Assembly: GCF_014851395.1 (NCBI RefSeq)
Contig: NW_024040374.1
Coordinates: 22,731,695 to 22,795,694, forward strand
Length of the DNA: 64,000 nt
From: Micropterus salmoides
Lineage: Eukaryota; Chordata; Actinopteri; Centrarchiformes; Centrarchidae
Direction: 5' to 3'
Shown: piece by piece, positions 50,901-63,765 of the stretch
Layout: each line of letters opens with the position of its first letter
Position numbering within the stretch: the stretch's first letter is position 1
The notes under the pieces: generated by a model
What the model saw: only the letters and a program-made list of their open reading frames with translations
Database searches by the model: none
What the model was told of the DNA's origin: nothing
Translations under genes and position numbers: made by a program

Positions 50901-52469
50901 GGAGTTGTCGTCTCTCACTCTCTCTCTCCTAAAGCCCCTTGAGGCAAATTTGTGATTTGAATTGACTACATGTTCAGAAACAAAGTCAGTCAAAGCACCC
51001 AATCACTTTCAGCCCTTTTGAAAAAGTATTTTAACAATGGCACACAGGGTGAAGTACTTAGCTCAATGTAGCAAGCACTATGTAGCACAACTGTGGCGTT
51101 GACACTGTCATGTGACATTAAAGCAAAGCTACAAAGTGAACTACCACAGCAGAACAGGTCGTCAATTTTCACTTGCAGAAGCCTCTTTCACTTTTGCATC
51201 TTATTTGACAAAGAACAAGGGATTACCACTGTCTGAAAGAATCCTACAGTCCGTCTTTTCCTGATGACGGTGGCTTTATACTGATCTTAAAAACTAAACT
51301 AGAACAAGGTCCCTCATCTCTCATCCACATCGACACTGATAGTCGATTTTTGAAGAGACTTTCTGGTTTCACCAGCATTTCCTGTTAACCTTTTCACAAT
51401 GACGGGGCTCACACTCGACCAGACTAACTGCTGTGTTAAACTGCACCCTACAGTAAGCCACACAGATACTATTATAATAACACCACAGCCAGATGTGGAT
51501 GGACAGGAACAGTAAGAGCTATGCCATACTATTCTGCAAAATGTTTAGGTCAGTATTAGGTCTATGTGCTGTTGTTACTCAATAGAACAAGTAAGAAACA
51601 AAGAATAATGCAGGGAATTTCACATTTCCCTGTAAAAGGGGTACACCACCACTCACTGTGTCTGGTCATGGTTGTGTGAAACAGATGTGACTTCCATTTT
51701 AAAATGTCTCACATTAATAAACTGGTTTTAAGAAGTAATAACACAATAGTGCAAGTGAATCTGTTTTTTAGTTTAGATACATTGAATGCAACTTAGCCAT
51801 GAAGCAGATGTAAACACTTAAGAGTGCAGTGTAACAATTCCATCCGATCCTTCACGTTCATCCCCATTGCCCAAAATCAGGATTAAACTGCACAAATTGT
51901 AATTTAGCACAAAAAACACTTACAGCAAGATTAAATTCCTCAAAGAAGGACTTGAAAATACTAAAACTAATACACCCATAATAAACTACACAACAGCTAA
52001 AATGAGCAAGGTACCTCTGAGCCCAAGACAAAAAGCGAAAAAACCTAGTGGTTAGTGGAAAATACATGTATCTTTAAACCATTTTAGTCCTGGTGCGGCA
52101 GAATAAGAGTGGATCTCAAATCATGCCTGTCTGGTCACATCACTCAGGAGGGTTTTTCTTAAGAGGCACCCTTCCTCTGGCAAATCCAAGTCCCATCATA
52201 AAATGTAAAGAGACATGTGTCCCCCATCACCAGCCAAGGGTGCCAACTTTCTGCTTGCTCTGAAAGGAAGGCACTTGTTCAGTAGAGGTAGGAATACACA
52301 CACACCGTTGTTCAGATTAAACACACCTCAAGGACAGGTGAATACAAAACTAACTTGAAGTGTCCACTCAAACAACATGACCCATCGTTCATAGCTTGCT
52401 GTAGATGCAGAGACTGCCTTTTTTTAAAAAGCATAACGCTGAGGCCTAATAGAGCCCACACAAGACTTA

Positions 52470-52607
<138 letters not shown>

Positions 52608-53863
52608 CATAAACAAGATACCACACAATTAACATAATATGATTAATATCACAGGAATGTTTTCAGATACTTGACTCCAGCTGGAAATGAACAGTATAAT
52701 TAGCAGTTATGGAGCCAGCCTTTAGACTTAGCAGGAGGACATCCTATAAGAGGTGAATTAGACCTCAGTTACAATAACATTGATATTCTGCTAAACAGTT
52801 GTCTTTAGTCTTGCTTAGGTGATAGCTACTAACCAGTCGTGGACAGACAGACAGACACACACACCCAGACGGAGGCACCACCGTCCACCATTACGCCTCC
52901 ATAAAAAGGCTTTTCACGGTTGAGCTAATCTGACAAAGTTCTGAGATCAATGGCTCATAAACCCATAATCATACCCATCCACGGCTAAGATGAACAGTCG
53001 GCTTAACAATAATCGGTGACAATACTGGTTATGATGTTCAGAAACTTCAGTGACCCAACTTTGTCCACAAGAATAGCTACCTATTTCCAACTAACCCATC
53101 AACAACAACAAGCTATCTCATGCTAACGTTAACTTGGCTTGCCAATAACAACCTGTCCATCTGTCCGGCTACAAAACCAGCGGCTAACTAACGGGAGCTA
53201 ACAGCCAATTGTGGTTATTAGCGGTTACAGAGACTGTATCAAAGTTGCTTAACACTGTAGCACATACTCCTTTAAATACAATGATAGAGATTGTGGCGTT
53301 TAGTTTGGATGTCTGTACGCGTCCAAATAGCGATACACGACAGACAATGAAACCGACCACATCTCGGTGAGCTGCCAGTGTTAAAAGGCTAGCTAGCGAG
53401 CTAAGTTAGCCTGCTAACGCTAACTCCCTGGACACTCGCCTGCCCAGACAGACAGTGGCTAAATGTATTCACAAATTATCAAGCGCTAATTACACACAGA
53501 AAATGGCAGGTTTTTTCCTCGGAGTTTTGAAGCTTCATTGTGGGTAGAAAAAATGAATAGTTTACATTACATTATACTATTGGTGCACCTTAATACAAGT
53601 TTGCCGGGGAAGTTAGTTTTATTATTCCTCGACTTTTTGAGGCGGTATGTTCTTGGCAGTCCGTGCTCGGTAGGTGTATGTGTGTAGCAGAGCGACACAC
53701 AAACTGTTACCTTGCATGTTAGCTGAGATCAAGCTATGCTAGCTAGCTTAACTTACGTTAGCTGAGCTAACACAGACAGAGAAACTTCCCTTCGTCGTCA
53801 TAATTTAATTCAAAAATTTAAATAATGGATTAGTTGATAAGATAATTAAATACATGGACTTAC

Positions 53864-53990
53864 GAAGTCTAGGAGGAGCCTGACCGAGTTACCCCGTAAT
53901 TTTCAGATGTTTGGTGTTAGTATTTAGCTGGCTTCGGCGTAAAAATCCCGGGGATCCCCTCTCTTCTGTCCGCTGCCACTCCGGTTGCCA
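53864..53990 (-). promoter_or_regulatory. gatad2a: Probable gatad2a first (5'UTR) exon and promoter
   Basis: On the minus strand a GC-richer, CpG-containing segment with no ATG-led conserved frame ends at CTAGACTTC|GTAAGT, a consensus donor. It lies between the mau2 3' end and the first gatad2a coding exon, where a leader exon is needed. The transcription start is guessed to be near 53.98 kb. No TATA box is obvious. Confidence 0.45.
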
Positions 53991-56390
53991 GATAATGTAA
54001 TGAGCCACCACAGGCGGCGTCATGCTGCGTTCATACACACCTCGGAAATGCTAAGTTTCCAACTGCTGAGACAGACAGAAAATGCTGCATTTGGAACTAC
54101 TACACGGAAGTACAGTAGATGTGGGGACAGTAAAAACAAGAACGGGACAATACTGAATGGGAACCTAAAATCCTGCGTGGACCAAATTTAAAGAGTATAT
54201 AAACTGAATTTAAAAAATAATGTATGGCAACCTGTTATTGCACTGACTAAATTTGATTTTATTACATGCTTGTGTGACAACGGTGTGCCTGCTTGTCAGA
54301 CAGAAACTTCCCAGTTCCTCTGTTTGTGTGCTACTCCAAGCACATAACATGATGAACTAAAATAATGAACCACTTTTTGCTGAAGAATACATACGTTTGA
54401 TAAGCTTCTCCCACACACACTTCTTGCAGTCTTTACTTGAGAAACTGCAATTTTCTACATAGAAAAATAGGCAAACATAAATAAATGGGCAATGTATCCA
54501 TCTCTTTCATTTTAGACGTTTTATTTTCTGTTATCACGTAGTTAGTCACGTGTGTCCCTACATTTGGTGCTATACAGTCCATATGATCCTTGTTTTACAA
54601 CCTTTGTTTTTATGGGGAGAAAAAATACCATCAGGTTTATGCTGAATCTGAATACTGTATATGAGTGTCTGGGGTTTTCAATGACAACATAACAGAAAGA
54701 GTAAATAAAAAGATTTTTGTTAATTAATCATACTTAACATAAAGTATAACCAGATATCAATTGAATGTAAATGAGTCTATTAAACATTATATTGCTTGAC
54801 TTAGTACATTTGTTTATGTTGGATATTTAACAGTTTAATAATTCTGCATTAAATGGGACGGCAGTTGAGGTAGAACACAACTATTGCTTGCAGAGTAGAC
54901 ATTAGAGTGGATCGAGTCTGCTGCTACTCCCTGTTCTTCTTGTGACCACACAGGACCCTGTAACAGCTCAAAGATCATCGGAGAAAGGGTTCTAAACTTT
55001 TGCTAAACTAGCACCTGCACACCTTCCCAAGAGCATCTGTGCATTTCTGAGGTACACAGTTGTACCTGGTCAGCGTGCCCCTGAAGTTTACCCATAAACA
55101 CAAGCGCATAGCTGGACAACACAACTCGTGTAACCACATTGAGCCACAGCTTGTGATTTGGTGCTGGTGTGGGAATTCCTGCAGTTATGCTCACTGAGAG
55201 CCCCCCCGTGTTTCCTGGCTAACTGCATATCTGTTCAGAATGCCTTGTCAATAATCACCCCTGAATCTCAATTTACCACCTGCAGACAGACAGCCTTGTA
55301 GAGGTTCAAGCCAAGGAAATAATGGTGCAGACTATCAGGGTATCCATAGCTACAACGTGGTGAAAGTGTTCTCGGGTTTATCCTTATTCAAGCTGCTCTA
55401 TGTTGCAAAGGAAGCTTGGGAGCAGCAGCTCTATTCTCATGTCTCACCTCTCCACACTAATCATTTAACAAGTGCAGGAATGGAGGTGGACACAAAAGTC
55501 CATGCCACTGGGATAGCTGAACACTTGCAAGCACAAAGTCCAGGTTTCACTTTATATCTGTGCAGTGTTTTAGTGCTTAGTTTACTGTTCCACACACAAA
55601 TACCTTGTTAAATGCACTTCTGCATGCTTTTGTTGCGATAATGAAGCAACCCTGCTCACTGTCTTGTCCTATATGACAAAGGTTTGTGGAATAGTTCTTT
55701 GATTGAGAGAGAGAGTGAATCGAGAATTAGTCACAAGACAATGAAAGAGAACTACACTATTGTGAGCTAAATTGTCAAATCTTTTAAAAACAGAAACGAA
55801 TGACATTAAAAATTATTTTTTCCAAAGCATCAGTTGATTGATTTGATTAACCAGAAAACAGCATGTGATTGTTTAGGCGGTACATTTTAGCCACGTAGAT
55901 GTTTACATAGTGGTGGCTTTAAAATATATTTTCTTCTAGAAAGAAATTCTGGCTTTTGTTTAGCGTAAAAGTACACAATGGAACTATATTACAATATTTT
56001 GTCCTAAAATTGAGATCTGTGCATATTTTGTCTATAAGAAAAGCCTTAAAATGTACAATTACATGCACGTAAACTCTTACACCACCTAAAGGCAACTTAA
56101 AAAAATATGCTCATCACTAACTCACACTTTTACTACTGTAGCAGTTAAATTAGCCAAGTACTGTGCGTCATACAGCTGCCCATATTCACTCAGTTTCCTT
56201 CCTATTGTTTTGCTACCACTTCAGCAGCGGCCCAGTTTGGCTCCACTAAACATGATTATTATGCGATCAGGTGCCCAATGCACCCACGCATTGAACCAGC
56301 TCTAAAAACAAGCATGAAACACTCAATCCATTAGAATAATGTCTATAAACAGAAGTGTGAATGAGTAAATTATTAAATTTCAATCATATT
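53991..56390. other. mau2-gatad2a intergenic region
   Basis: About 2.4 kb between the inferred gatad2a leader exon and the mau2 polyadenylation signal. It includes a short MITE-like piece near 54.03-54.13 kb (CTGCGTTCATACACACCTCG). The open frames at 55.0-55.6 kb show no recognisable domain. Confidence 0.45.
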
Positions 56391-57546
56391 TTTATTGGAA
56401 AATTATTGAAAACAATGTAAGCATTAAAAACATAGGCATTGGATAGAATATGGCTAGTACTCAAGCTTAAACTGTGTCCTTACAGAGTGCCTTAAATACC
56501 AAGCATTGAGATTTCTACAGAGGATAGCTAAAAATACATATCACACTTTACTAAATTGACTTTATAAAATGTCACTGTACAATAAAAGGTTCAACAAGTT
56601 GCAGATCTATACAAACATACTGTAAAGAAACCATTTAGTAGAACTATCAAGACAAAAAAAACAAAAAAAATAACACTTTTTTGAATATCTGAACGTAAGC
56701 TCCAAAAGTCTAAACATGATCTGAAAAAATTAATATCAACAGGGAATTTTTATATTATGTGTTGTTGATATAAAATGCAGAAGTTTTTAAATGTTGCTCA
56801 TTAACAGAGGCATATTCTGGTCCAAAGAGGAACTGCATACAGTGGATTTTGCACTGCCCCGATTTAATGCCAAATTATGAAACTTCTCAACTGATTACTT
56901 TGTGAAAATATATTACAAGATGTTTATTTTCTTCTATTATGGATTTTGTGCAAAAAAATGATCTACCAAGAATGTTTTTATTAGCAATGCAAGTCAGAAA
57001 CTATTATACAGGAAGTTTACATCAGTAACTTCCATGCATGAAAAAAAACAAAAAAAAACAGGATCCATACAAAAAAGGCAAAATGTAAAATATTTACCAA
57101 CAGGTACAAAAATATCAACATGAATAAATTAATTTCCCCTACATTTCTTTACTGCCTTCCTATCTACCCCCTGGTTTTTCCAACAAATGGAAAAGAAACC
57201 TGGCAAACGTACAGAAGGCTTCTCTATATCTGAGGTAAAGAAGCCCTTTTATACGTCGCTATGTGTCCTTCACTACTCTAATCAACAGTCCAACCCTGCC
57301 CTTATGCGCTTATGAGAAATACATGTACAACAGTAGTTGTAATTGTTTTAAAACAATTAAAAGTGTGATAGCAGACAATCAGGAAGCAACCTTGAGAAGC
57401 TAATAAAGTGAAGGCCTGAACTCTAGTGTGACCTGTTAAAAATCTCTCAAATTTCAGCTACAGTAGTCTGACAGCAGGTTGTTAGGCATCAGTCTGTTGC
57501 TTGTGATATAGTACCAGCTACCGTCATATGCCAGACAGGTGGTTTC
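56391..57546 (-). other. mau2: Probable mau2 3' untranslated region
   Basis: It follows the mau2 stop codon. It is AT-rich and free of recognisable repeats. A minus-strand AATAAA at 56391-56396 is a plausible polyadenylation signal. Another minus-strand AATAAA lies near 56.98 kb, so a shorter form is possible. Confidence 0.5.
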
Positions 57547-57621
57547 TCATAGCAGGCTTGCAAGGCTGGTTGTTGGGCCGTTCTGGGCTTGAATCTGGAC
57601 AGGAGGGGGGCCATCAGTCCA
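57547..57621 (-). CDS. mau2: mau2 last coding exon
   Basis: Encodes WTDGPPPVQIQAQNGP then TTSLASLL and a TGA stop (57547-57549), matching the conserved vertebrate C-terminus with Ile for Phe in VQIQ. Acceptor TGATTTTCAG. Phase 0 at its start. Confidence 0.95.
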   Translation of the reverse strand, partial: WTDGPPPVQIQAQNGPTTSLASLL

Positions 57622-60600
57622 CTGAAAATCAGAGATAAACACTGTAATGTCAGCACTACAAAACGTAGAAACAGAAAATAGATACGCCACAGTGAACATG
57701 TGTAAATATGTAATTACAATATGGCATTAGAGTTAAAAGTGATACTGAAAAGCAATGATAAAACTGAACGACACTAATCTGTTTCACATACACTGATGAG
57801 GTTATGCTCAGGGAGGCTGCAGGCAGCGATGTGGTCCTGCAGCAGCTGCTGGGAGAAGTTCTGGTGCATCTGGGCTGCTTCATGGGCATCCATGGTGTTC
57901 CCAAGGGCCTTGTTCAAGTCTGCAAGCACAACACATGGTCAACATCTCCCTTCAAACACAGCTTGTTTCTTGAGAAAAGAGATTTTGTGCTTCAAATGTG
58001 ATTCTCACAGCAAAAAGGTCTACAAAGCCTGTGCTTTGATTAAAAGTGTTAACAACGAACAAATCTAAGAACATAAACAATGTTGAGATGATGATGATGA
58101 GATGAGATATGGGGAAAGGCAATTACTTACCTTTCAACAGTGCTGAGGACCAGAGCTGAACAGACATGTCAGGGATCTTGCTGGCCAGCTGCATGGCAGG
58201 TACAACCATGTTGTTGCTTTCCTAAAGAGAAAAGGGCAACGTTTTATAAAACAGAATGGGTAGAAACTATCAGACGACGATCCTCAACCCGCTCTACCTT
58301 CTGAGCAGGAGGTAGAGGGTTGCCTGTTAATCAGAAGGTCAGCGGTCCAAACCCCGGCTCCTCCAGGCTGCATATCCAAGTGTGCTTGGGCAAGATACTG
58401 AACCCCAAATTGCCTCCAGTGGTTATTCCACCAGTGTGTGAATGTGTGTGACTGGTGAATGTGATTTAGCGTACAAGCGGTTTGAGTGGTTGAAAAGACT
58501 AGAAAGGCACTATACAAATACGGAGCATTAACATTTGCATTTATAAACACTGTAAGCATTAAAAAGGTTTTTGAAATATGTGCATACCAGAACATCCTAC
58601 ACAACAGGGGCCATTTTTGGATCATTTGTGGACACACGTTACCTCCCCAGTTAATAATTTGAGCACACAATATAATAAATAATTTCCACGTTATTTTGAA
58701 CCCTGAAGTTACGTGATCTGTGTGAACAAATTAATTCATGCTTCAATTAGTTATTGAGGCAAAAGGAAGTGAAGTTTAGAGTTGTTGTGGCTACTCTGGT
58801 CAGCTAGGGAGGAGCAATAAAGACTGCTAGCAGCAGACTAAAAGCTATGTTTTGGTAAGGAGGTATTAAATTATTGATTCAATATTTTTAAAATATTCCT
58901 ATAGACTCTCAGTGTTCCTCTGTCAGCTGATGTTAGACCTATATGTACGAACTTGTTCTTTTTGCTTTGTCATCTAACGTGAGCTCAAGAATGCAAGGGC
59001 CAGTTTACCTGCTGTGCATTTTGCTCTCCGAAACACCTAACAAGAATCACACGGGGTGTAAATGGTACCCACTAGCTTCCTTGCCTCAACCGTGATGTCT
59101 GGACAAGTCTTAATTTCTAGATGATTCAGCTCCCTGGAGTTGGCTTCATTTATTGCTGCCAGTCATTTTTTTCCCCTCCATTTGGTCATGCCACAACAAC
59201 AACAAGACTAGAGCTCATCTGGCCTCAACCTACATAACAACCCAACAGACGCCTCAATCATATATGGTTAATTGTAGACGCTAACAAGGCAGAATATGAG
59301 GCCTGGATACGGAAACATCTTGTCAAGCAATTCAGATGGCAGGAGTAATTTTATTAATAATCTAATTTAATTAATTACAGAATATAATGCAGTGAGGATC
59401 TTATTCTGTGTTGCTTTCAGATCTGTTTCACCTATAGATCAACTTTTCTCATGTAATATCTTCCCTACTGAGGCAACACACATGCAGGCATGATTGAGTC
59501 TTCCCTCCTCTTTTGTCATATTCACAGGGAGAGAACGGAAAACCTGGCCAAAAAGAAACTGTGACAAAAAGTTGTTAAAGTTACTGACTGGTGAATGCCC
59601 GTTTTGGGGTCATTTTAGAATCAGTAGCTTGTTTTACGTTGTCTTACGTTAAATATATAAACAAGTTCAAATAAACCTCTCTCAAAGCACTGTCATTAAC
59701 ATTTCTTTTGCAAGTTATTTTTCAAAGATTTTTAACAAATGCTTTAAAAAGTGATGTCCCCAGTGTAAATGACACGTTTCATCCTGTTGACGTTAGACTA
59801 CATTACATCCAGGTTGCTGCCACTGGTCTCCATAAATGAACAATTAGCTTAGCTAAAATTATGGGTTAATAAAATTGAGCTAAAATATAAAAATTGGAGA
59901 CATTACTGTAGCAGACAAGACAGTTAACATTGTAAGCTAGTTTACTTCTGTCTTACATCAGGCTTGCTTTCCAACCAACAGCTCCTTCAGCAGTCTTTTA
60001 CCGTCCTCACGTGTTCAGCTGTCAGACTCCGCAGTGTAGCGGACTAGAAAAAAGACCCACCTTCCGCTACCTCTGATTGGCTGTTTGGTTGAGGCATTAG
60101 GAGAGACTATTGGTTACGCAGAGCCAGTTGTAAAGTTGCAAAGCCCATGCTAGAGTGGACACGGTAGAAATAACTGGTATGCCCAAACTCCTCAAATATT
60201 TTCTCATCGGATCTGCACAAATCACGTAGGTGACTCATTTGGGTTTCAAAAAGGCGAAGTTCGCCGAAAGATGAAGAGTTTGCATGCCTGATATATGAAA
60301 GGGTTTTATTAATTAAGCCCGAGCTGCTCGTGGCACATCAAAGACCAATTACAACATTTTATTCTTATCCGAGTTCATAATAAAACAGATCAGATGAAAT
60401 GTTCTGTTGTTGTTCAAACACCTGCTGTCCAACCCAATTTATAGCCCAAATAATGTATTGATAATGTAAGGATTTTGCGTAAACATTAGGCACATTTGTC
60501 ATCTTACTCTGTGGTTGCCCAGTACATAGAAGATGTGGCCTAGCAGAACCAGGGAGCAGGCAGTCAGTCTGTTCAGATCCTCAGCATTAGACATCTTCAA

Positions 60601-63600
60601 GGTTTCTCTTAGGAAACGTCTGCAACACAACAATAAATACACACATTACATACATTATCAGATAGATATATATCTATAGATATAGAGAGAGATATAGGCC
60701 AGGGTGGATCTGTGGGAGTGTTTGAATGAAACTATTTAATTATTGAATTTGTCATACTTGGCCTCGTTGTAGCGTCCTTGAAAGAAGGACAGGAGTCCCC
60801 TGATGTAGAAGGCTGCAGCACGGAGGCAATGGGAGCTGAATCAAATACAAAAACAGTGGTTGTATATTTAATCATCTTAACCAGCTTTAAATGCACTGCT
60901 TTGAGGTACTGTCCTGTGTTTATACACAAAGAAAAAATCTTACCTTACTGGGAAGTTATGATCTGGGTTTATTCTCTCTAGGAGGCTGTACAGCTGAAGA
61001 AAAGATTTTAAAAAGCAAGTTTAAAAGTGCACCTGTTAGTTATTATTAAAAGGCTTGTCTCTACTCATGTTTCCTTCATTTAAAGAAAAAAAGAGTGTAC
61101 TTTTATCTGAGACAACTTCAATCCACCAACTGTGTTCTTAGAAAAAGAGGATACAGATTACTTAAATTTGGTTATCAAAGTACTGTCCTGAGTGCGACAT
61201 TTTATGGTTGAAAACGTAACTCGTCACTGCTCTCTAGTGGACAAACTATGTAATGGCAACACTGTTTCTAAACAACAAACAGCATTTTCGGCTTTTCTTG
61301 CTGCAACTTCTTGTGATTGTGTGACAAACATACATGCCAATACAACATATCTGTGATAAGCCATTGGCAATGCTGATGTACTGATCAGACTTTACGAAGT
61401 TGCACTTTCATCAGTGCCACTGTATCGAACTGTTGTGATTTCCAAACGTGACTCGTTTATTACTTCACTAACCTCCTGGTGTCGGTTTCCTTCTCTTATA
61501 TAGACACTGGCCAAGTTGGTCACAATGTATGTCCACAGTTCTTGGTGTGTGGTGAGCTGAAACGATACCGACATGTTTGAGACAAGAGGAGAGAGCAGCT
61601 GCAGCATGGAGTAGAAGAAGAGAAAAGAGTAAAAGAGAGGAGAAGAGGAGAAGATATTGGTGACAGTTAGGGGTGCAACGAATAATCAACGTAGTCAACA
61701 AAAAAAAGGGATGTAGGTTAGTTGCCAACAAACTGAGTTATCAATTAGTTCATGGTATTAACACTTTCATGACCTAAAACCTTTAAAGTGTGAGATCGTT
61801 TATCTCTTCACTCAGCCAAAAAGGTTGTGAACTGCAGCATTTGCAAAGCTGACCTTTCCTGGCATGGGAGCACACCAGTTATGCTGGAGCATCTGAAGAG
61901 GAGGCACGTTGGCTCTCTGGATGATGAAGACTCATCTTGGTAAGCTAGTTAGCAAGCTAGCTAGCTTAATGTTAAAAGCCATGTTACTTCACGTTATGAG
62001 CTGTAATGGTCTTCTATACATTTTGTCTTGGTCGATAACTTCTAATGGCGATGAGAGTAGCAAGTAATTATTATACACCGAATTCCTGTTCACATTCCAA
62101 ATGTGCCCTGACTTAACAGTCATGAACGGCGCATCGTTCTTCGCAATATTTACAGCTGAGGAATGTGTTACTGCCCAGTGCACACGTTTAGATTACACCA
62201 GAGAATTTAATACTGAATTGCCAACAATTCTCCTGTCTATGTGTGGGTTTGATTTGGTTTGAACATGACTTGGAAAAATGTGACGTTAAAATGTACATTA
62301 TCCAATTAACAATCCGATCTTGCCTTGTGTTTACACCTAGTATTTTTAATTCTTTCTTGTTATCCTCACTGAGATCAGATCTCTGTCCTCCAAACCTGCA
62401 AGTGAGTAATTTGAGGTGGCGGCTAATTCGCCCCAGACAAAAAAAAAAAAAAAAGAAAAAAAAAAAGGGGAAACTTTCTAAACTTTGTGAAACGCCGTCT
62501 ACAACAAATTTGTTCTCTCTTGTAAATTTGGCAAATTCAATACCTTAAGTTAGTCCTTTCCTAAATATTGTGTTAGTGCTGCAGTACCGGCGTGTCAGCT
62601 ACTCTGTCAATAGATGAATTAAATGACTTGTTAACAGCAGATGAGCTGCACAACGCACACCGTTGACCTGTTTGGTCCTAGACATGACTTGATTTCAGAG
62701 AAACATTCTGTTGCTGCAGCAGAAACGTTCATTAAAAGATGTTTTTTTGAATGCAGTATTCATTATTATCATTATTGTCTTAATTGTCTTTGTCGTCTTG
62801 TTAATTAGCACATGCCTTAAACAACCTCAAGCTAAATTTAAAAGCTGATAGCTAAATAAGAGGCATTGAGTAATTCTGACATTCATAATCTGAATAGTCG
62901 ATTATTCATTTCAATAATAAATAGCTTATTCGACTTTCAAAATAGTCGTTAGTTGCAGCCCTAGTGACAGAATCTGGCGAGAGGCAGCAAAAGTACCATG
63001 TACTCACCCGCAAGGCTGTGGTAAACTGTGCCTCTGCGTTATCCATACAGTTCACCGAGATGCAGTACAGACCCTGGGATAGGAAAAGACAAAGAGGAAT
63101 AGAGTGTGTAAGTGTGATTGAGAGTGTTATTGCAGGCACACACACAGTTGTACACACAACAACTGTTAAAAAAGGGTTTAGGTTGAAAATACTCACTAAT
63201 AGCGTGTGAAGCTGAGCAGCGTGGTTGGTGAACAGCCGGGGGGATTGTTGGCACAGCTGACACACCTGTGAGATCTGAATGGACAAGACAGGAGAGTCAG
63301 TGTTCACTTCCACAAGGTCGGTCAAGAATGCAAATTCATTTCTGTGACATGCTACAAAATAGATCTCTCAAGGCTGCCGGACTTTGCTGGTCATGCAACA
63401 AAGATCAAGAAACGACCATGGATACAGAAACAATTTACCTCTTGTAATGCAGTGGCCTTGTGGCCCGTGACAAGCCTACACATGATGATGTGCTCAAGCA
63501 GAATGACTTGAAAGGTGGAGAGGATTGGGCTGCAGTCCAACACTGGAACATGAAGATAAATATTAAAAAGCGTACACAAACAGGTGGTGCAAAATACAGT

Positions 63601-63765
63601 ACGAAAAGTACAATTCCACGGCATTATGAAATTATTTTCTTTGGAAAGGCGCAGGAACACATTGGGTAACTCACTTTTTAGTTTCTCTAGTTGCATAAGA
63701 GCCTTGTCTGTGTACTTCTGGGCTTTCTCCAAATAGCCTGCTTGCATGGAGTGCATGACTGTAAC
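57547..63765 (-). CDS. mau2: MAU2 (SCC4) cohesin loading factor, C-terminal half; 5' exons outside window
   Basis: MAU2 forms the loader complex with NIPBL that places cohesin on chromatin in the nucleus. The protein is a superhelix of TPR-like repeats that wraps the NIPBL N-terminus. Eleven exons are visible: 63675-63765, 63439-63542, 63197-63274, 63008-63073, 61473-61556, 60944-60993, 60758-60835, 60508-60619, 58131-58221, 57792-57919 and 57547-57621. All join in phase to 318 residues that align end to end with human MAU2 from about residue 296 to its C-terminus (613 residues). No frameshift or stop was seen. Partial only because the window ends. Confidence 0.95.
57792..57919 (-). CDS. mau2: mau2 exon, penultimate
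   Basis: Completes a split Asp codon, then LNKALGNTMDAHEAAQMHQ, NFSQQLLQDHI and SLPEHNLIS. The donor is AGT|GTATGT; the alternative GT two bases upstream would break the frame, so this border is fixed by the protein. Confidence 0.93.
58131..58221 (-). CDS. mau2: mau2 exon, TPR region
   Basis: Encodes ESNNMVVPAMQLASKIPDMS then VQLWSSALLK, almost the same as human. Donor G|GTAAGT. Confidence 0.95.
58298..58540 (+). mobile_element. tRNA-derived SINE in mau2 intron
   Basis: The head reads like a tRNA-derived promoter, with an A-box-like GGTAGAGGGTTGCC region and a B-box-like GGTCAGCGGTCCAAACCCC. It is followed by the teleost SINE body (CAAGATACTGAACCCCAAAT, GTGTGTGAATGTGTGTGACT) and tail (AGAAAGGCACTATACAAATA). 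It is on the strand opposite mau2. The exact family name is not assigned. Confidence 0.75.
58541..60507 (-). other. mau2: Remainder of a mau2 intron
   Basis: About 2 kb of intron with no supported exon. The 59.99-60.17 kb part, with ATTGG boxes and higher GC, may be an old repeat. Confidence 0.5.
60508..60619 (-). CDS. mau2: mau2 exon, TPR region
   Basis: Completes a split Lys codon, then RFLRETLKMSNAEDLNRLTA and CSLVLLGHIFYVLGNHR, essentially the human sequence. Acceptor GTGTTGCAG, donor AGA|GTAAGA. Confidence 0.95.
60758..60835 (-). CDS. mau2: mau2 exon, TPR region
   Basis: Completes a split Ser codon, then SHCLRAAAFYIRGLLSFFQG and RYNEA. Ends with two bases of a Lys codon before GTATGA. 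Confidence 0.95.
60944..60993 (-). CDS. mau2: mau2 short exon
   Basis: A 50-bp exon encoding LYSLLERINPDHNFPV plus two bases of a Ser codon; donor AG|GTAAGA. It would be missed by length-based gene calling but fits the protein exactly. Confidence 0.93.
61473..61556 (-). CDS. mau2: mau2 exon, TPR region
   Basis: Twenty-eight codons, LTTHQELWTYIVTNLASVYI then REGNRHQE, phase 0 at both ends. It matches human MAU2 with conservative changes. Confidence 0.95.
61668..62963 (+). mobile_element. hAT element relic with BED finger and 8-bp TSD, in mau2 intron
   Basis: The left end TAGGGGTGCAACGA and right end AGTTGCAGCCCTA are imperfect inverted repeats of the same family as the MITEs at 36.8 and 38.2 kb. 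It is flanked by GTGACAGT and GTGACAGA (7 of 8 matching), an 8-bp hAT-type duplication. A BED zinc-finger exon lies inside on the plus strand. No catalytic transposase core is visible, so it is an internally deleted copy. It also holds a long A tract at 62438-62467. Confidence 0.8.
61815..61915 (+). pseudogene. BED-type zinc finger fragment of hAT transposase
   Basis: The plus-strand frame reads KKVVNCSICKADLSWHGSTP then VMLEHLKRRHV: CX2C followed by HX4H with the conserved Trp, as in BED fingers at the N-terminus of hAT transposases. The rest of the transposase is missing. Confidence 0.75.
63008..63073 (-). CDS. mau2: mau2 exon, TPR region
   Basis: Twenty-two codons, GLYCISVNCMDNAEAQFTTA then LR, phase 0 at both ends. 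One substitution from human in this stretch (Ile for Val). Donor CGG|GTGAGT. Confidence 0.95.
63197..63274 (-). CDS. mau2: mau2 exon, TPR region
   Basis: Twenty-six codons, ISQVCQLCQQSPRLFTNHAA then QLHTLL, phase 0 at both ends. Donor TTA|GTGAGT. Confidence 0.95.
63439..63542 (-). CDS. mau2: mau2 exon, TPR region
   Basis: Completes a split Met codon, then LDCSPILSTFQVILLEHIIM and CRLVTGHKATALQE, nearly the same as human MAU2. Donor GAG|GTAAAT. Confidence 0.95.
63675..63765 (-). CDS. mau2: mau2 exon, first one in the window
   Basis: Encodes VTVMHSMQAGYLEKAQKYTD then KALMQLEKLK plus one base of Met. The acceptor CATTTTGCAG shows that more exons exist upstream. The remaining sequence to 64000 is intron with no further exon seen. 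Confidence 0.95.

Noticed and set aside
55003..55611. Open frames in the mau2-gatad2a intergenic region
   Set aside because: Frames on opposite strands next to each other with no recognisable domain or exon signals.
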